Shown in pieces: positions 32,231 through 39,368 of a stretch of DNA of 64,000 nucleotides (position 1 is its first letter; every line of letters starts with the position of its first letter). The DNA comes from an uncultured Lachnospiraceae bacterium (GTDB lineage: Bacteria > Bacillota > Clostridia > Lachnospirales > Lachnospiraceae), in assembly GCA_902476265.1 (NCBI GenBank), contig CABSCP010000003.1, positions 62,001 to 126,000 of the forward strand, written 5' to 3'. A model generated the notes under the pieces. That model did not search any database, was not told the DNA's origin, and saw only the letters and a program-made list of their open reading frames with translations. The position numbers and the translations under genes were made by a program.

Positions 32231-33109
32231 ATGATTGAACATTTGGACGGCATTTTTGAAACCGTCAATTTTCGGGACAATCTTGGAGTACGCATCAATC
32301 AGATGGATATCTGTGAAAACTTTCCGGATCACTGGCATACTCCCATGGAAATCATACGGGTGGTGGAAAACGGTTATCAGATCGTGGTATCCGGGCGCGC
32401 CTGGCAACTGGAGGAAGGCGATATCGCTTTCCTTCGCCCCGGGGCCATTCATGCGCTTCTGGCGCCTCCGGAGGGCAGAAGAATCATTTATCTGGCGGAA
32501 TTGTCCTCTGTAAAAGAGATTGCCAACGTAGAAACCCTGCTTTCCCTGCTGCCCCCCATTCTGGTCGTTTCCGGCCGCGGCTTTGGTTCTTTCCACGAAA
32601 AAATCAGCGCACTCCTCACCTCTATCGAGGAGGAATACGCTGATCCTCATCCTTTTTATGAAACGGTCATTTACGGAAGGCTGTTGGAAATCCTGGGGCT
32701 TCTGGGCCGGCTGGATCCTGTCCTGGACAACACACCAAAGGACGGCGCCGCTGTCGCTTCTCCCAATGCCGAACGCCTTCTGTCCGTGTGCAGCTATTTA
32801 AACGACCACTGTACGGAAAATCTGACTCTGGAAACCGCCGCCCGGCTGGCCGGATTTTCCAAATTCTACTTCACCCGGATTTTTAAGGAGTTTACCAATG
32901 TTTCCTTCACCCAATATCTGAATCAAAAGCGAATATCTCTGGCAGAGGGACTGCTGGCAAACCCGGAATATTCCGTCACACAGATTGCCCTGCAGACCGG
33001 CTTTTCCAGCCCTTCTGCATTCAACCGGACGTTTCGGCAGATAAAGGGGTGTTCCCCCACCCGCTTTCGACGGATGTATTCCCCGGATTGCATGAATGTT
33101 CCCAAATAA
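32231..33109 (+). CDS. AraC-family transcriptional regulator
   Basis: 292 aa. N-terminal cupin-like ligand domain (about 1-150; FPDHWHTPMEIIRV and LEEGDIAFLRPGAIH) and C-terminal AraC helix-turn-helix pair (about 190-285; LETAARLAGFSKFYFTRIFK and IALQTGFSSPSAFNRTFRQ). It probably controls the divergent beta-helix gene in response to a sugar. Start ATG 32231, 6 nt after AGGAGG; a longer in-frame ORF begins at 32117 but lacks a ribosome site. Confidence 0.86.
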   Translation: MIEHLDGIFETVNFRDNLGVRINQMDICENFPDHWHTPMEIIRVVENGYQIVVSGRAWQLEEGDIAFLRPGAIHALLAPPEGRRIIYLAELSSVKEIANVETLLSLLPPILVVSGRGFGSFHEKISALLTSIEEEYADPHPFYETVIYGRLLEILGLLGRLDPVLDNTPKDGAAVASPNAERLLSVCSYLNDHCTENLTLETAARLAGFSKFYFTRIFKEFTNVSFTQYLNQKRISLAEGLLANPEYSVTQIALQTGFSSPSAFNRTFRQIKGCSPTRFRRMYSPDCMNVPK

Positions 33110-33116
33110 CCCGGTA

Positions 33117-34121
33117 TCAGCGGATTCTTTCCGGGAAGCCCACTTTCTTCTGCACTTTGCGCAGCGTCTTTGTGGCATAATAATCCGCTTTTTCCGCATT
33201 GTTTTTGATCACGCTGTCAATATAAGCCTTATCCTTTGAAAGTTCCGCATATCTGTCCTGGAGCGGCTTGAGTACGCTGACCACCGCTTCGCCCACCGCC
33301 ATTTTGAAATCGCCGTAGCCTTTTCCGTCAAATTCTTTCTCCACCTCTTCCGGCGTTTTACCGGTGCAGGCTCCGTAAATATCAATCAGGTTCCTGATGC
33401 CGGGCTGTTCGTCGCGGTAACGCACACAGGCCTCGGAGTCCGTCACGGCGCGCTTGAACTTGCGCATGATGGTATCGGGATCGTCCATCAGGTAAATGCT
33501 GGCGTTGGGATTTTCATCCGATTTGCTCATCTTCTTCTCCGGATCCTGCAGACTCATGATTTTCGCGCCCGCCTTCTGCATATAGGGTTCCGGAATCGTG
33601 AATACATCGCCGTAAATCGCGTTGAAACGCTGTGCGATATCCCTGGTGATTTCCAAATGCTGCAGCTGGTCCTTGCCCACCGGCACCACATCCGCCTGAT
33701 ACAGCAGGATATCCGCCGCCATCAGCACCGGGTAGGTGAAAAGTCCCGCATTGATGTTATCCGCATGTTTTGCGGCCTTATCCTTAAACTGGGTCATCCG
33801 GTTTAACTCACCCATATAAGTAAAACAATTTAAAATCCAGGACAGTTCCGCATGGCCTGAAACATGGGACTGATAATAAATACAGTTCTTCTCCGGATCC
33901 AGCCCCGCGGCAATATATAAAGTCAGAAGGGACCTCGCGCGCCTGCGCAGCTCGGCAGGATCCTGCCGCACTGTAATGGAATGCAGATCCACAACGGAAA
34001 AAAACGTCATATATTCATCGGCCAGCGTCACCCAGTTCTTCAACGCCCCCAGATAATTGCCCAAAGTCAGGTTTCCGGTCGCCTGCATCCCGCTGAAAAT
34101 TATTTTCTGATCACCTATCAT
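33117..34121 (-). CDS. trpS: Tryptophanyl-tRNA synthetase
   Basis: 334-aa class I synthetase that charges tRNA-Trp. HIGH-like motif GNLTLGNYLG at residues 15-24 and KKMSKSDENPN near 195 carry the ATP site. The length is typical. Start ATG 34121 with GGGAGG 9 nt upstream. A TTGACG-N17-TAAACT promoter is at 34206-34178. There is no T-box leader: the space to the promoter is only about 55 nt. Convergent with the AraC gene, 7 nt apart. Confidence 0.93.
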   Translation of the reverse strand: MIGDQKIIFSGMQATGNLTLGNYLGALKNWVTLADEYMTFFSVVDLHSITVRQDPAELRRRARSLLTLYIAAGLDPEKNCIYYQSHVSGHAELSWILNCFTYMGELNRMTQFKDKAAKHADNINAGLFTYPVLMAADILLYQADVVPVGKDQLQHLEITRDIAQRFNAIYGDVFTIPEPYMQKAGAKIMSLQDPEKKMSKSDENPNASIYLMDDPDTIMRKFKRAVTDSEACVRYRDEQPGIRNLIDIYGACTGKTPEEVEKEFDGKGYGDFKMAVGEAVVSVLKPLQDRYAELSKDKAYIDSVIKNNAEKADYYATKTLRKVQKKVGFPERIR

Positions 34122-34177
34122 CTCATAAACCTCCCGGCAGATTGTCATCTGTCTGTTTCTTTCAATCGTTCTTTTCC

Positions 34178-34206
34178 AGTTTACCATCGGACAGGTGATT
34201 CGTCAA
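34178..34206 (-). promoter_or_regulatory. trpS promoter
   Basis: Minus strand TTGACG (34206-34201), 17-nt spacer, TAAACT (34183-34178). Confidence 0.65.
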
Positions 34207-34223
34207 GAATGGCAAGGCCAAAT

Positions 34224-34398
34224 GTGAAGCAGCGCAAGAAGTCCCAGCCTCTCGGCCCTGCGGAACCTTCACAATTTGCTTCGCAAATCGTGAAGCAGCG
34301 CAAGAAGTCCCAGCCTCCCGGCCCGGCGGAACCTTCACAATTTGCTTCGCAAATCGTGAAGTAGCGCAAGAAGTCCCAGCCTCTCGGCTGGGACTTCT
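34224..34398. repeat. Tandem 66-bp palindromic repeat, two and a half units
   Basis: Units at 34224-34289 and 34290-34355 (66 bp each, a few differences) and a partial third from 34356. Each contains AAGAAGTCCCAGCC and an inner hairpin ATTTGC-TTC-GCAAAT. The last unit ends in GGCTGGGACTTCTT, closing a 14-bp hairpin that may terminate the hydrogenase-rubrerythrin transcript on the minus strand. 66 bp is a multiple of three, so spurious repetitive ORFs run through it. Confidence 0.9.
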
Positions 34399-34401
34399 TG
34401 C

Positions 34402-36465
34402 TTAGTAGTTCTCTTTCCTCACTTCGAAGTAGCTTTGGGAGTAGCCGCAGACGGGGCATTTGTCCGGGGCTTTCGTGCCCATCACCAGGTGTCCGCAGAT
34501 ACGGCATTCCCACATGGTCATTTCACCTTTGGCAAATACCTGCTGCATCTCTACATTAGAGAGCAGTTTGCGGTAACGCTCTTCGTGGCTCTTTTCAATG
34601 GCCGCCACCCTGCGGAAGCGTTCTGCCAGTTCCGGGAATCCTTCTTCTTCGGCATCTTTTGCAAAGCGGTCATACATGTCGGTCCATTCGTAGTTCTCTC
34701 CTTCGGCTGCCGCAAGAAGATTCTGCGCGGTGTTTCCAAGATGACCCAGTTCTTGGAACCACAGGCGCGCATGTTCCTGTTCATTGCGGGCCGTTTTTAA
34801 GAAAATCTCCGCCAGCTGATCATAACCTTCATTCTGTGCCACCGCCGCAAAATAAGTGTATTTATTGCGGGCCTGGGACTCTCCGGCAAAGGCTTCCGCC
34901 AGATTCTTTTCGGTCTTTGTTCCCGCATAGGGATTGCCGCTCTCTGCAGGTCCTTCCTCAATCTTTTCAAACATGGATGCCGGCTGTTTGCACACAGGGC
35001 AGACAAACCCTTCCGGCAGTTCTCCTTCCTGAATATATCCACAGATTTTGCAACGGTATTTCATCGTATTTCCTCCTTTAATTGTTCGATTTCTGTCAGT
35101 CAGTTCTTCACTTCTGTCATGATATGTGGTGTGGAGCATTTTCTCCGCCAGTTCCGACAGGGGTTTCCCGTAAAACTGTGCATACAGCTCCTTGATCTCT
35201 TCATTCTCATGGCTGGTGCGCAGCTTCATTTCCCCATCTCGTTTATAAAGGCCTTCTATTCTCTTTTTCCGGAGTTCATCGCCTTTTTCCAGCGTTCCTT
35301 TCGGCTGTCCTCCGCCGCCGATACAGCCGCCGGGGCAGGTCATCACTTCTATAAAATGATATTGTTTGGGGCTGTCCTTTAACTGCCGTATGAATTGAGA
35401 CGCGTTTTTCGTGCCGTAAATCACCGCCACATTCACCGTCATTCCGGCTATGGTCAGGCTGGCTTCCTTCACCTGTTCCATCCCTCTGACCGGCTCTAAT
35501 TCGTAAAGCACGGCCGGAGCATTTTCCCCGGTCAGGTAAAAATAGGCGGTCCGCAGCGCCGCTTCCATAACGCCTCCGGTATTCCCGAAAATCACCCCTG
35601 CGCCGGACGCTTCGCCCATCAGCGGATCATAATCGGAGTCCGGCAAAGCAGCGAAGTCAATTCCTTTTTCCCTGGCCCAGGCTGCCAGCTCTCTGGTGGT
35701 GATCACATAATCCATGTCATACATCCCGTCAATTCCCAGATATCTTCCGGCAGCTTTCATCTCTTCCCGGCGGATCTCGAATTTCTTGGCCGTACAGGGT
35801 GTCACCGCCACGTTCACAATCTTTTCCGGATCAATTCCCATCCTTTTTGCAAAATAGGTTTTAATAGTAGGTCCCTGCATTCCGATGGGACTCTTGGCGG
35901 AAGAAATATGATCCAGTATGTCTGGATGATAAATCTCTGCATACTTCACCCAGGACGGGCAGCAGCTGGTAAACTGAGGCAGCGGCTTGTTTTTCTTTGT
36001 AATCCGCTCCAAAAGCTCGCTGGCTTCTTCCAGAATCGTCAGATCTGCGGCGAAGTTCGTGTCCAGCACATAGTCCGCGCCCAGCCTGCGCAGAAGCGTC
36101 ACCATCTTCCCCTGGACAAAACTCCCGTCCTCCATGTCGAATTCTTCACCCAGCGCAATCCTCACGGAAGGAGATGTGGAAAAAATAACAATTTTGTCAG
36201 GATCAGCCGCCGCTTTTTCCACATCCGGATATTCATACTTCTCCGTGATACTGGAAACAGGACAGACATTAGCGCACTGACCACAATTGATGCAAACAGC
36301 CCTGTCGCCGGTCTGCTCCAGTGTATAAGTGCCGTGTACGCCGATATACTCGGTACACACATTCTTACACTGACCGCATTTAATGCATTTTGTCTCGTCA
36401 CGCATGATCGACGGATTATCCTCTTCAATCGGCACACGCACGGACATCGGCAGATGCTTGCTCAT
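34402..36465 (-). CDS. [FeFe] hydrogenase fused in frame to rubredoxin-rubrerythrin
   Basis: 687 aa. Residues 1-467 form a ferredoxin-type [FeFe] hydrogenase: two 4Fe-4S motifs (CIKCGQCKNVC, CINCGQCANVC) and H-cluster motifs FTSCCPSW, TPCTAKKFE and MTCPGGCIGGGGQP, ending in the usual LHTTYHDRS. Residues 468-687 form a rubrerythrin: rubredoxin-type CxxC pairs (CKICGY, CPVCK), a ferritin-like di-iron domain (AGESQARNKYTYF, ARNEQEHAR, EKSHEERY) and a second rubredoxin (CRICGH, CPVCGY). The join TIKGGNTM is the translation of AAAGGAGG-N6-ATG, so a ribosome site for rubrerythrin alone survives at 35064. ATG 36465 has AAAGGGGG upstream. Confidence 0.88.
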   Translation of the reverse strand: MSKHLPMSVRVPIEEDNPSIMRDETKCIKCGQCKNVCTEYIGVHGTYTLEQTGDRAVCINCGQCANVCPVSSITEKYEYPDVEKAAADPDKIVIFSTSPSVRIALGEEFDMEDGSFVQGKMVTLLRRLGADYVLDTNFAADLTILEEASELLERITKKNKPLPQFTSCCPSWVKYAEIYHPDILDHISSAKSPIGMQGPTIKTYFAKRMGIDPEKIVNVAVTPCTAKKFEIRREEMKAAGRYLGIDGMYDMDYVITTRELAAWAREKGIDFAALPDSDYDPLMGEASGAGVIFGNTGGVMEAALRTAYFYLTGENAPAVLYELEPVRGMEQVKEASLTIAGMTVNVAVIYGTKNASQFIRQLKDSPKQYHFIEVMTCPGGCIGGGGQPKGTLEKGDELRKKRIEGLYKRDGEMKLRTSHENEEIKELYAQFYGKPLSELAEKMLHTTYHDRSEELTDRNRTIKGGNTMKYRCKICGYIQEGELPEGFVCPVCKQPASMFEKIEEGPAESGNPYAGTKTEKNLAEAFAGESQARNKYTYFAAVAQNEGYDQLAEIFLKTARNEQEHARLWFQELGHLGNTAQNLLAAAEGENYEWTDMYDRFAKDAEEEGFPELAERFRRVAAIEKSHEERYRKLLSNVEMQQVFAKGEMTMWECRICGHLVMGTKAPDKCPVCGYSQSYFEVRKENY
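35064..35078 (-). promoter_or_regulatory. Internal ribosome-binding site and start for rubrerythrin
   Basis: AAAGGAGG then 6 nt and ATG (35064-35062), in frame inside the fusion gene. It could give a separate 220-aa rubrerythrin (34402-35064). A CGA codon at 35085-35083 upstream may be a former TGA stop of the hydrogenase. Confidence 0.75.
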
Positions 36466-36509
36466 AAACAGCCCCCTTTCTTTTGTACCTGTAATAACTT
36501 GATATTTCA

Positions 36510-36538
36510 ATTATAGTAACTATTACTGTTTTTGTCAA
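36510..36538 (-). promoter_or_regulatory. Consensus promoter of the hydrogenase-rubrerythrin gene
   Basis: Minus strand TTGACA (36538-36533), 17-nt spacer, TATAAT (36515-36510). The spacer contains the inverted repeat AGTAA-CTA-TTACT (36515-36527), a candidate operator. Confidence 0.85.
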
Positions 36539-36582
36539 TGTTTTTCTGTTCTTAACGTCAAATTTTTTCCAAAAAACGTCAG

Positions 36583-36614
36583 ACAGGCCATGCGATATCT
36601 TTCGCATGGCCTGT
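36583..36614 (-). terminator. Terminator of the DEAD-box helicase gene
   Basis: 13-bp perfect stem ACAGGCCATGCGA / TCGCATGGCCTGT, 6-nt loop, followed on the minus strand by GTTTTTT. Confidence 0.88.
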
Positions 36615-36632
36615 TCCGTTAAGAGTCATTCG

Positions 36633-38207
36633 TTATGCTGTAGCGGATTTCTGTCTGTCATCCTGTTGTCTGCCGCCGCTTCTGCTATAGGTGCTGCGGC
36701 TCCCGGCGCCGTTTTCGGACCTGCCGCCTTTCCGGCCGCGCTGATCCTGATATCTGCCGCCGTAATTCCCTCTGCCGCCCTCAGCATAGCCGCGTTTTTT
36801 CCCGGAACCGTCATATCTGCCCTGGCCTTTTCTGTCTGTACGGCCTGCATCCCTGCGTCCGTTTTCATAACGGTATCTGGGTACACGGCACTCTTCAATG
36901 ATTTCCTCTTCCGCCGCGCCTGTCTGCGCCTGTAAAAATGCCGCTGCAAGCTCCAGCGCACTGATTCCGGTTTCTTTTTCAAACCGCTCCACCGCTCTGA
37001 GACTGTCCGCAATATTTTCTTCGTCCATAATCTGTTTCGCTTTTAATAATGCCGCTTTTTCCTTATGAATCCGCACTTCTTCTGCATTAGGAAGCTTCTT
37101 TTCTTCCAGATGCGTCTTGCAGATCCGTTCGATTTCCCGGATTTTGCCTGATTCACGCACCGATGCCAGCGTAAAGGACATCCCTTCTTTCCCCGCGCGG
37201 CCTGTTCTTCCGATCCTGTGCACATAGTATTCAATATCCTGGGGGACATCATAGTTAATTACGCCGTCCACATCGCTCACATCGATTCCTCTGGCCGCCA
37301 CATCGGTAGCGATCAGAATCTGCATGCTTCCGGAACGGAAACGTTTCATCACCGTATCCCTCTGAGCCTGGCTCAGATCGCCGTGCAGCCCCTCTGCCAG
37401 AATCCCGCGCTTTTTCAGATTCTCCGCCAGTTCATCCACCATGCTCTTGGTGTTGCAGAAAATCAGGCTGCGCTGCAGACCGTAATACTCGATCAGACGG
37501 GCTGCTGCCGCTTCCTTGTCGCTCCTTCTGACATAGTAAAGATACTGTTTGATCTTCTCTACCGTAAGCTCCTTCTTCACCACTTTTACCAGCACCGCAT
37601 CATTCTGGAAACGGTCCGTAATCCGAAGGATCGGTTCCGGCATGGTAGCGGAAAATAATGCCGTCTGGTGTTCCCCCGGAATTTCCTTTAATATGGCTTC
37701 CATATCTTCCCGAAATCCCATATTGAGCATCTCATCCGCTTCATCCAGCACGACCATTTTCAGGTTATCCATTTTAACCGTATGGCGGCGCATATGATCC
37801 ATCACCCGGCCCGGCGTGCCCACAATAATCTGTACGCCGCCCTTTAACGCCTTGATCTGGCGCACGATATCCTGACCGCCGTAAACCGGCAGCACCCGGA
37901 TATTGTGCATATATTTGGCAAAACGTCTCAGTTCCTCTGCAGCCTGCATGGCCAGTTCTCTGGTAGGGCACAGAACCATCCCCTGTAAGCTGCGGTCATC
38001 CTCATCAATCTGCTGAAGCATAGGAATCCCGAACGCCGCTGTTTTGCCTGTTCCGGTCTGTGCCTGGCCGATGACATCCCTTCCTTCCATAAAAACAGGA
38101 ATGGCCTGGGACTGGATCGGGGTCATATTTTCAAACCCCATTTCTTCCACTGCCCTTAAAATCCGCTCATCAATTCCCGACGCATCATACCGTAATAAAT
38201 CTTCCAT
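36633..38207 (-). CDS. DEAD-box RNA helicase
   Basis: 524 aa, CshA/DeaD type. Motifs in order: Q motif TPIQSQAIP, Walker A AQTGTGKT near 49, PTRELA, TPGR, DEAD, SATMP, then the second RecA domain with ATDVAARGID and HRIGRTGR. The C-terminal 75 residues are a basic Gly/Arg/Ser-rich tail with RGG-like repeats for RNA binding. Roles in this group are RNA decay, ribosome assembly and cold growth. Promoter TTGACA-N17-TATAGT at 38277-38249; GAGGAAA precedes the ATG. Confidence 0.92.
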   Translation of the reverse strand: MEDLLRYDASGIDERILRAVEEMGFENMTPIQSQAIPVFMEGRDVIGQAQTGTGKTAAFGIPMLQQIDEDDRSLQGMVLCPTRELAMQAAEELRRFAKYMHNIRVLPVYGGQDIVRQIKALKGGVQIIVGTPGRVMDHMRRHTVKMDNLKMVVLDEADEMLNMGFREDMEAILKEIPGEHQTALFSATMPEPILRITDRFQNDAVLVKVVKKELTVEKIKQYLYYVRRSDKEAAAARLIEYYGLQRSLIFCNTKSMVDELAENLKKRGILAEGLHGDLSQAQRDTVMKRFRSGSMQILIATDVAARGIDVSDVDGVINYDVPQDIEYYVHRIGRTGRAGKEGMSFTLASVRESGKIREIERICKTHLEEKKLPNAEEVRIHKEKAALLKAKQIMDEENIADSLRAVERFEKETGISALELAAAFLQAQTGAAEEEIIEECRVPRYRYENGRRDAGRTDRKGQGRYDGSGKKRGYAEGGRGNYGGRYQDQRGRKGGRSENGAGSRSTYSRSGGRQQDDRQKSATA

Positions 38208-38248
38208 CTAATTTCCTCATTCTTTCTCATTAAAGTGCAACTCTTCTG

Positions 38249-38277
38249 ACTATACATGGAAAATGGATAAATGTCAA
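38249..38277 (-). promoter_or_regulatory. Promoter of the DEAD-box helicase gene
   Basis: Minus strand TTGACA (38277-38272), 17-nt spacer, TATAGT (38254-38249). A leader of about 35 nt follows. Confidence 0.8.
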
Positions 38278-38322
38278 TCAAAAAAAGAAAGAATTTCGGA
38301 AGTAAATATTTCCGCATTCGCC

Positions 38323-38357
38323 AAAAGATACCGGACAGTCTGTGCCCGGTATCTTTT
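38323..38357. terminator. Terminator after the Cys-rich gene
   Basis: 12-bp stem AAAAGATACCGG / CCGGTATCTTTT, 11-nt loop; T-rich on both strands. Confidence 0.8.
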
Positions 38358-38393
38358 ATTCCTGATTCTACTCTTTATTCAGTTGTCCGTCAA

Positions 38394-38714
38394 TCAGTCC
38401 CCACAGCCGCAGCCGTCATTATATACCGGATAAGGCCTGCCCGGCGCCGTATTCATTCCGGGCACAGTATCCTGGCACGGACATCCCGACACAGCCTCGT
38501 CATAACGGGGCATTCTGGGTTCCGGTCTGGGTCTCTCACAGCCGCAGCCGTCCCCGCGGACATCCTGATGTCTGCCGCAGTTTTCTCCGCGCTCTTCCCG
38601 GCGTCTGCCGCAACTACAGTTATCCACTACATCATGCCTTTCGCAGACGCAGTTACCGCCGCGCCCTCTGCGCCCGCAGCAGAAAATCAGTACCAGCAAA
38701 TAAAGACAATTCAT
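38394..38714 (-). CDS. Small cysteine-rich protein, unknown function
   Basis: 106 aa with 14 cysteines, mostly as CxC pairs: CVC, CSC, CGC, CPC, CGCG. The N-terminus has a short hydrophobic stretch (CLYLLVLIFCC) that could be a membrane anchor or a cleaved signal. The rest is Arg, Gly and Asp rich. Start: ATG at 38714, 11 nt after AAGGAG; a TTG at 38723 is too near that site. Possible metal binder or spore or envelope protein; I do not recognise the family. Single gene with its own terminator. Confidence 0.65.
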   Translation of the reverse strand: MNCLYLLVLIFCCGRRGRGGNCVCERHDVVDNCSCGRRREERGENCGRHQDVRGDGCGCERPRPEPRMPRYDEAVSGCPCQDTVPGMNTAPGRPYPVYNDGCGCGD

Positions 38715-38840
38715 CGCATTCAAATCTCCTTGCTTGATTCGTCACTGTCTCCAGTCTGCCCGCTAACCTGCAGACTGTAAAAAGTAACCTTCATACTGAT
38801 ACTGTATGCATCTACGCAGATTTGGTTGCCTGTCCGATGC

Positions 38841-39368
38841 TCAGAGCACCTCTTGCTTCACGTAAGCGAAAGTCTCTTTTTCCCCTTTTTCCGCCAGCAT
38901 GCGCAGCAGTTTTTCCAGCAATGCCTTCGTTTCCGGATGGATCATGGGCGGTTCCTTGGCACTCTCAAAATAAAGCAGGGGATCCCGGTCCGTATAAGCG
39001 CTGCCCCGATAGGTTTTAGATGCCGCGATGCGGTCCATCAGCATTTCCACCACATATTTTTTCGGCATGGGCGCCGGGGCCATACCGCCCTTCACCACCC
39101 TGGTGCTGTAATCAATCCAATACTCATAATGATGCTTGTTACGTCCTTTATGGTGAAGCCATGCGGTGGAATATCCGATGTCCTCCCTCTCCGCATTATT
39201 GGGGCTTCTGTCGCCCTGATAATATTTCGCCCCTACCTTAAATTCGGTCCAGGAATACTTTGACAAATCATGACAGATGCCCTGCCAGTAGAGCCCTACC
39301 GCAAAGCATCCTTTCATAACCAGATATTTATGGTGTGTAATCGTCTTAAAATGCTGTAACGCCTTCAC
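38841..39368 (-). CDS. DUF5662-family protein
   Basis: 175 aa, cytosolic. HHKYLVMKGCFAVGLYWQGICHDLSKYS at the start and the WLHHKGRNKHHYEYWIDY core are typical of the DUF5662 family, which has an HD-phosphohydrolase-like set of His and Asp residues (HDLSK, HHKGRNKHH). Function unknown. GTG start at 39368 with AAGGG 8 nt before it. It overlaps the end of the upstream GH13-like gene by 23 nt, so the two are co-translated. Confidence 0.8.
   Translation of the reverse strand: MKALQHFKTITHHKYLVMKGCFAVGLYWQGICHDLSKYSWTEFKVGAKYYQGDRSPNNAEREDIGYSTAWLHHKGRNKHHYEYWIDYSTRVVKGGMAPAPMPKKYVVEMLMDRIAASKTYRGSAYTDRDPLLYFESAKEPPMIHPETKALLEKLLRMLAEKGEKETFAYVKQEVL

Noticed and set aside
34122..34187. T-box leader for trpS
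   Set aside because: The distance between the promoter at 34178-34206 and the start codon is too short for a T-box.
34181..34513. Minus-strand ORF with a repeated GWDFLRCFTICEANCEGSAG-type peptide
   Set aside because: Produced by reading through the 66-bp tandem repeat and into the hydrogenase-rubrerythrin 3' end in another frame; better explained as a DNA/RNA repeat.
36515..36527. PerR or Fur box at the hydrogenase-rubrerythrin promoter
   Set aside because: The 13-bp palindrome does not match the TTATAATnATTATAA pattern, so no regulator was named.
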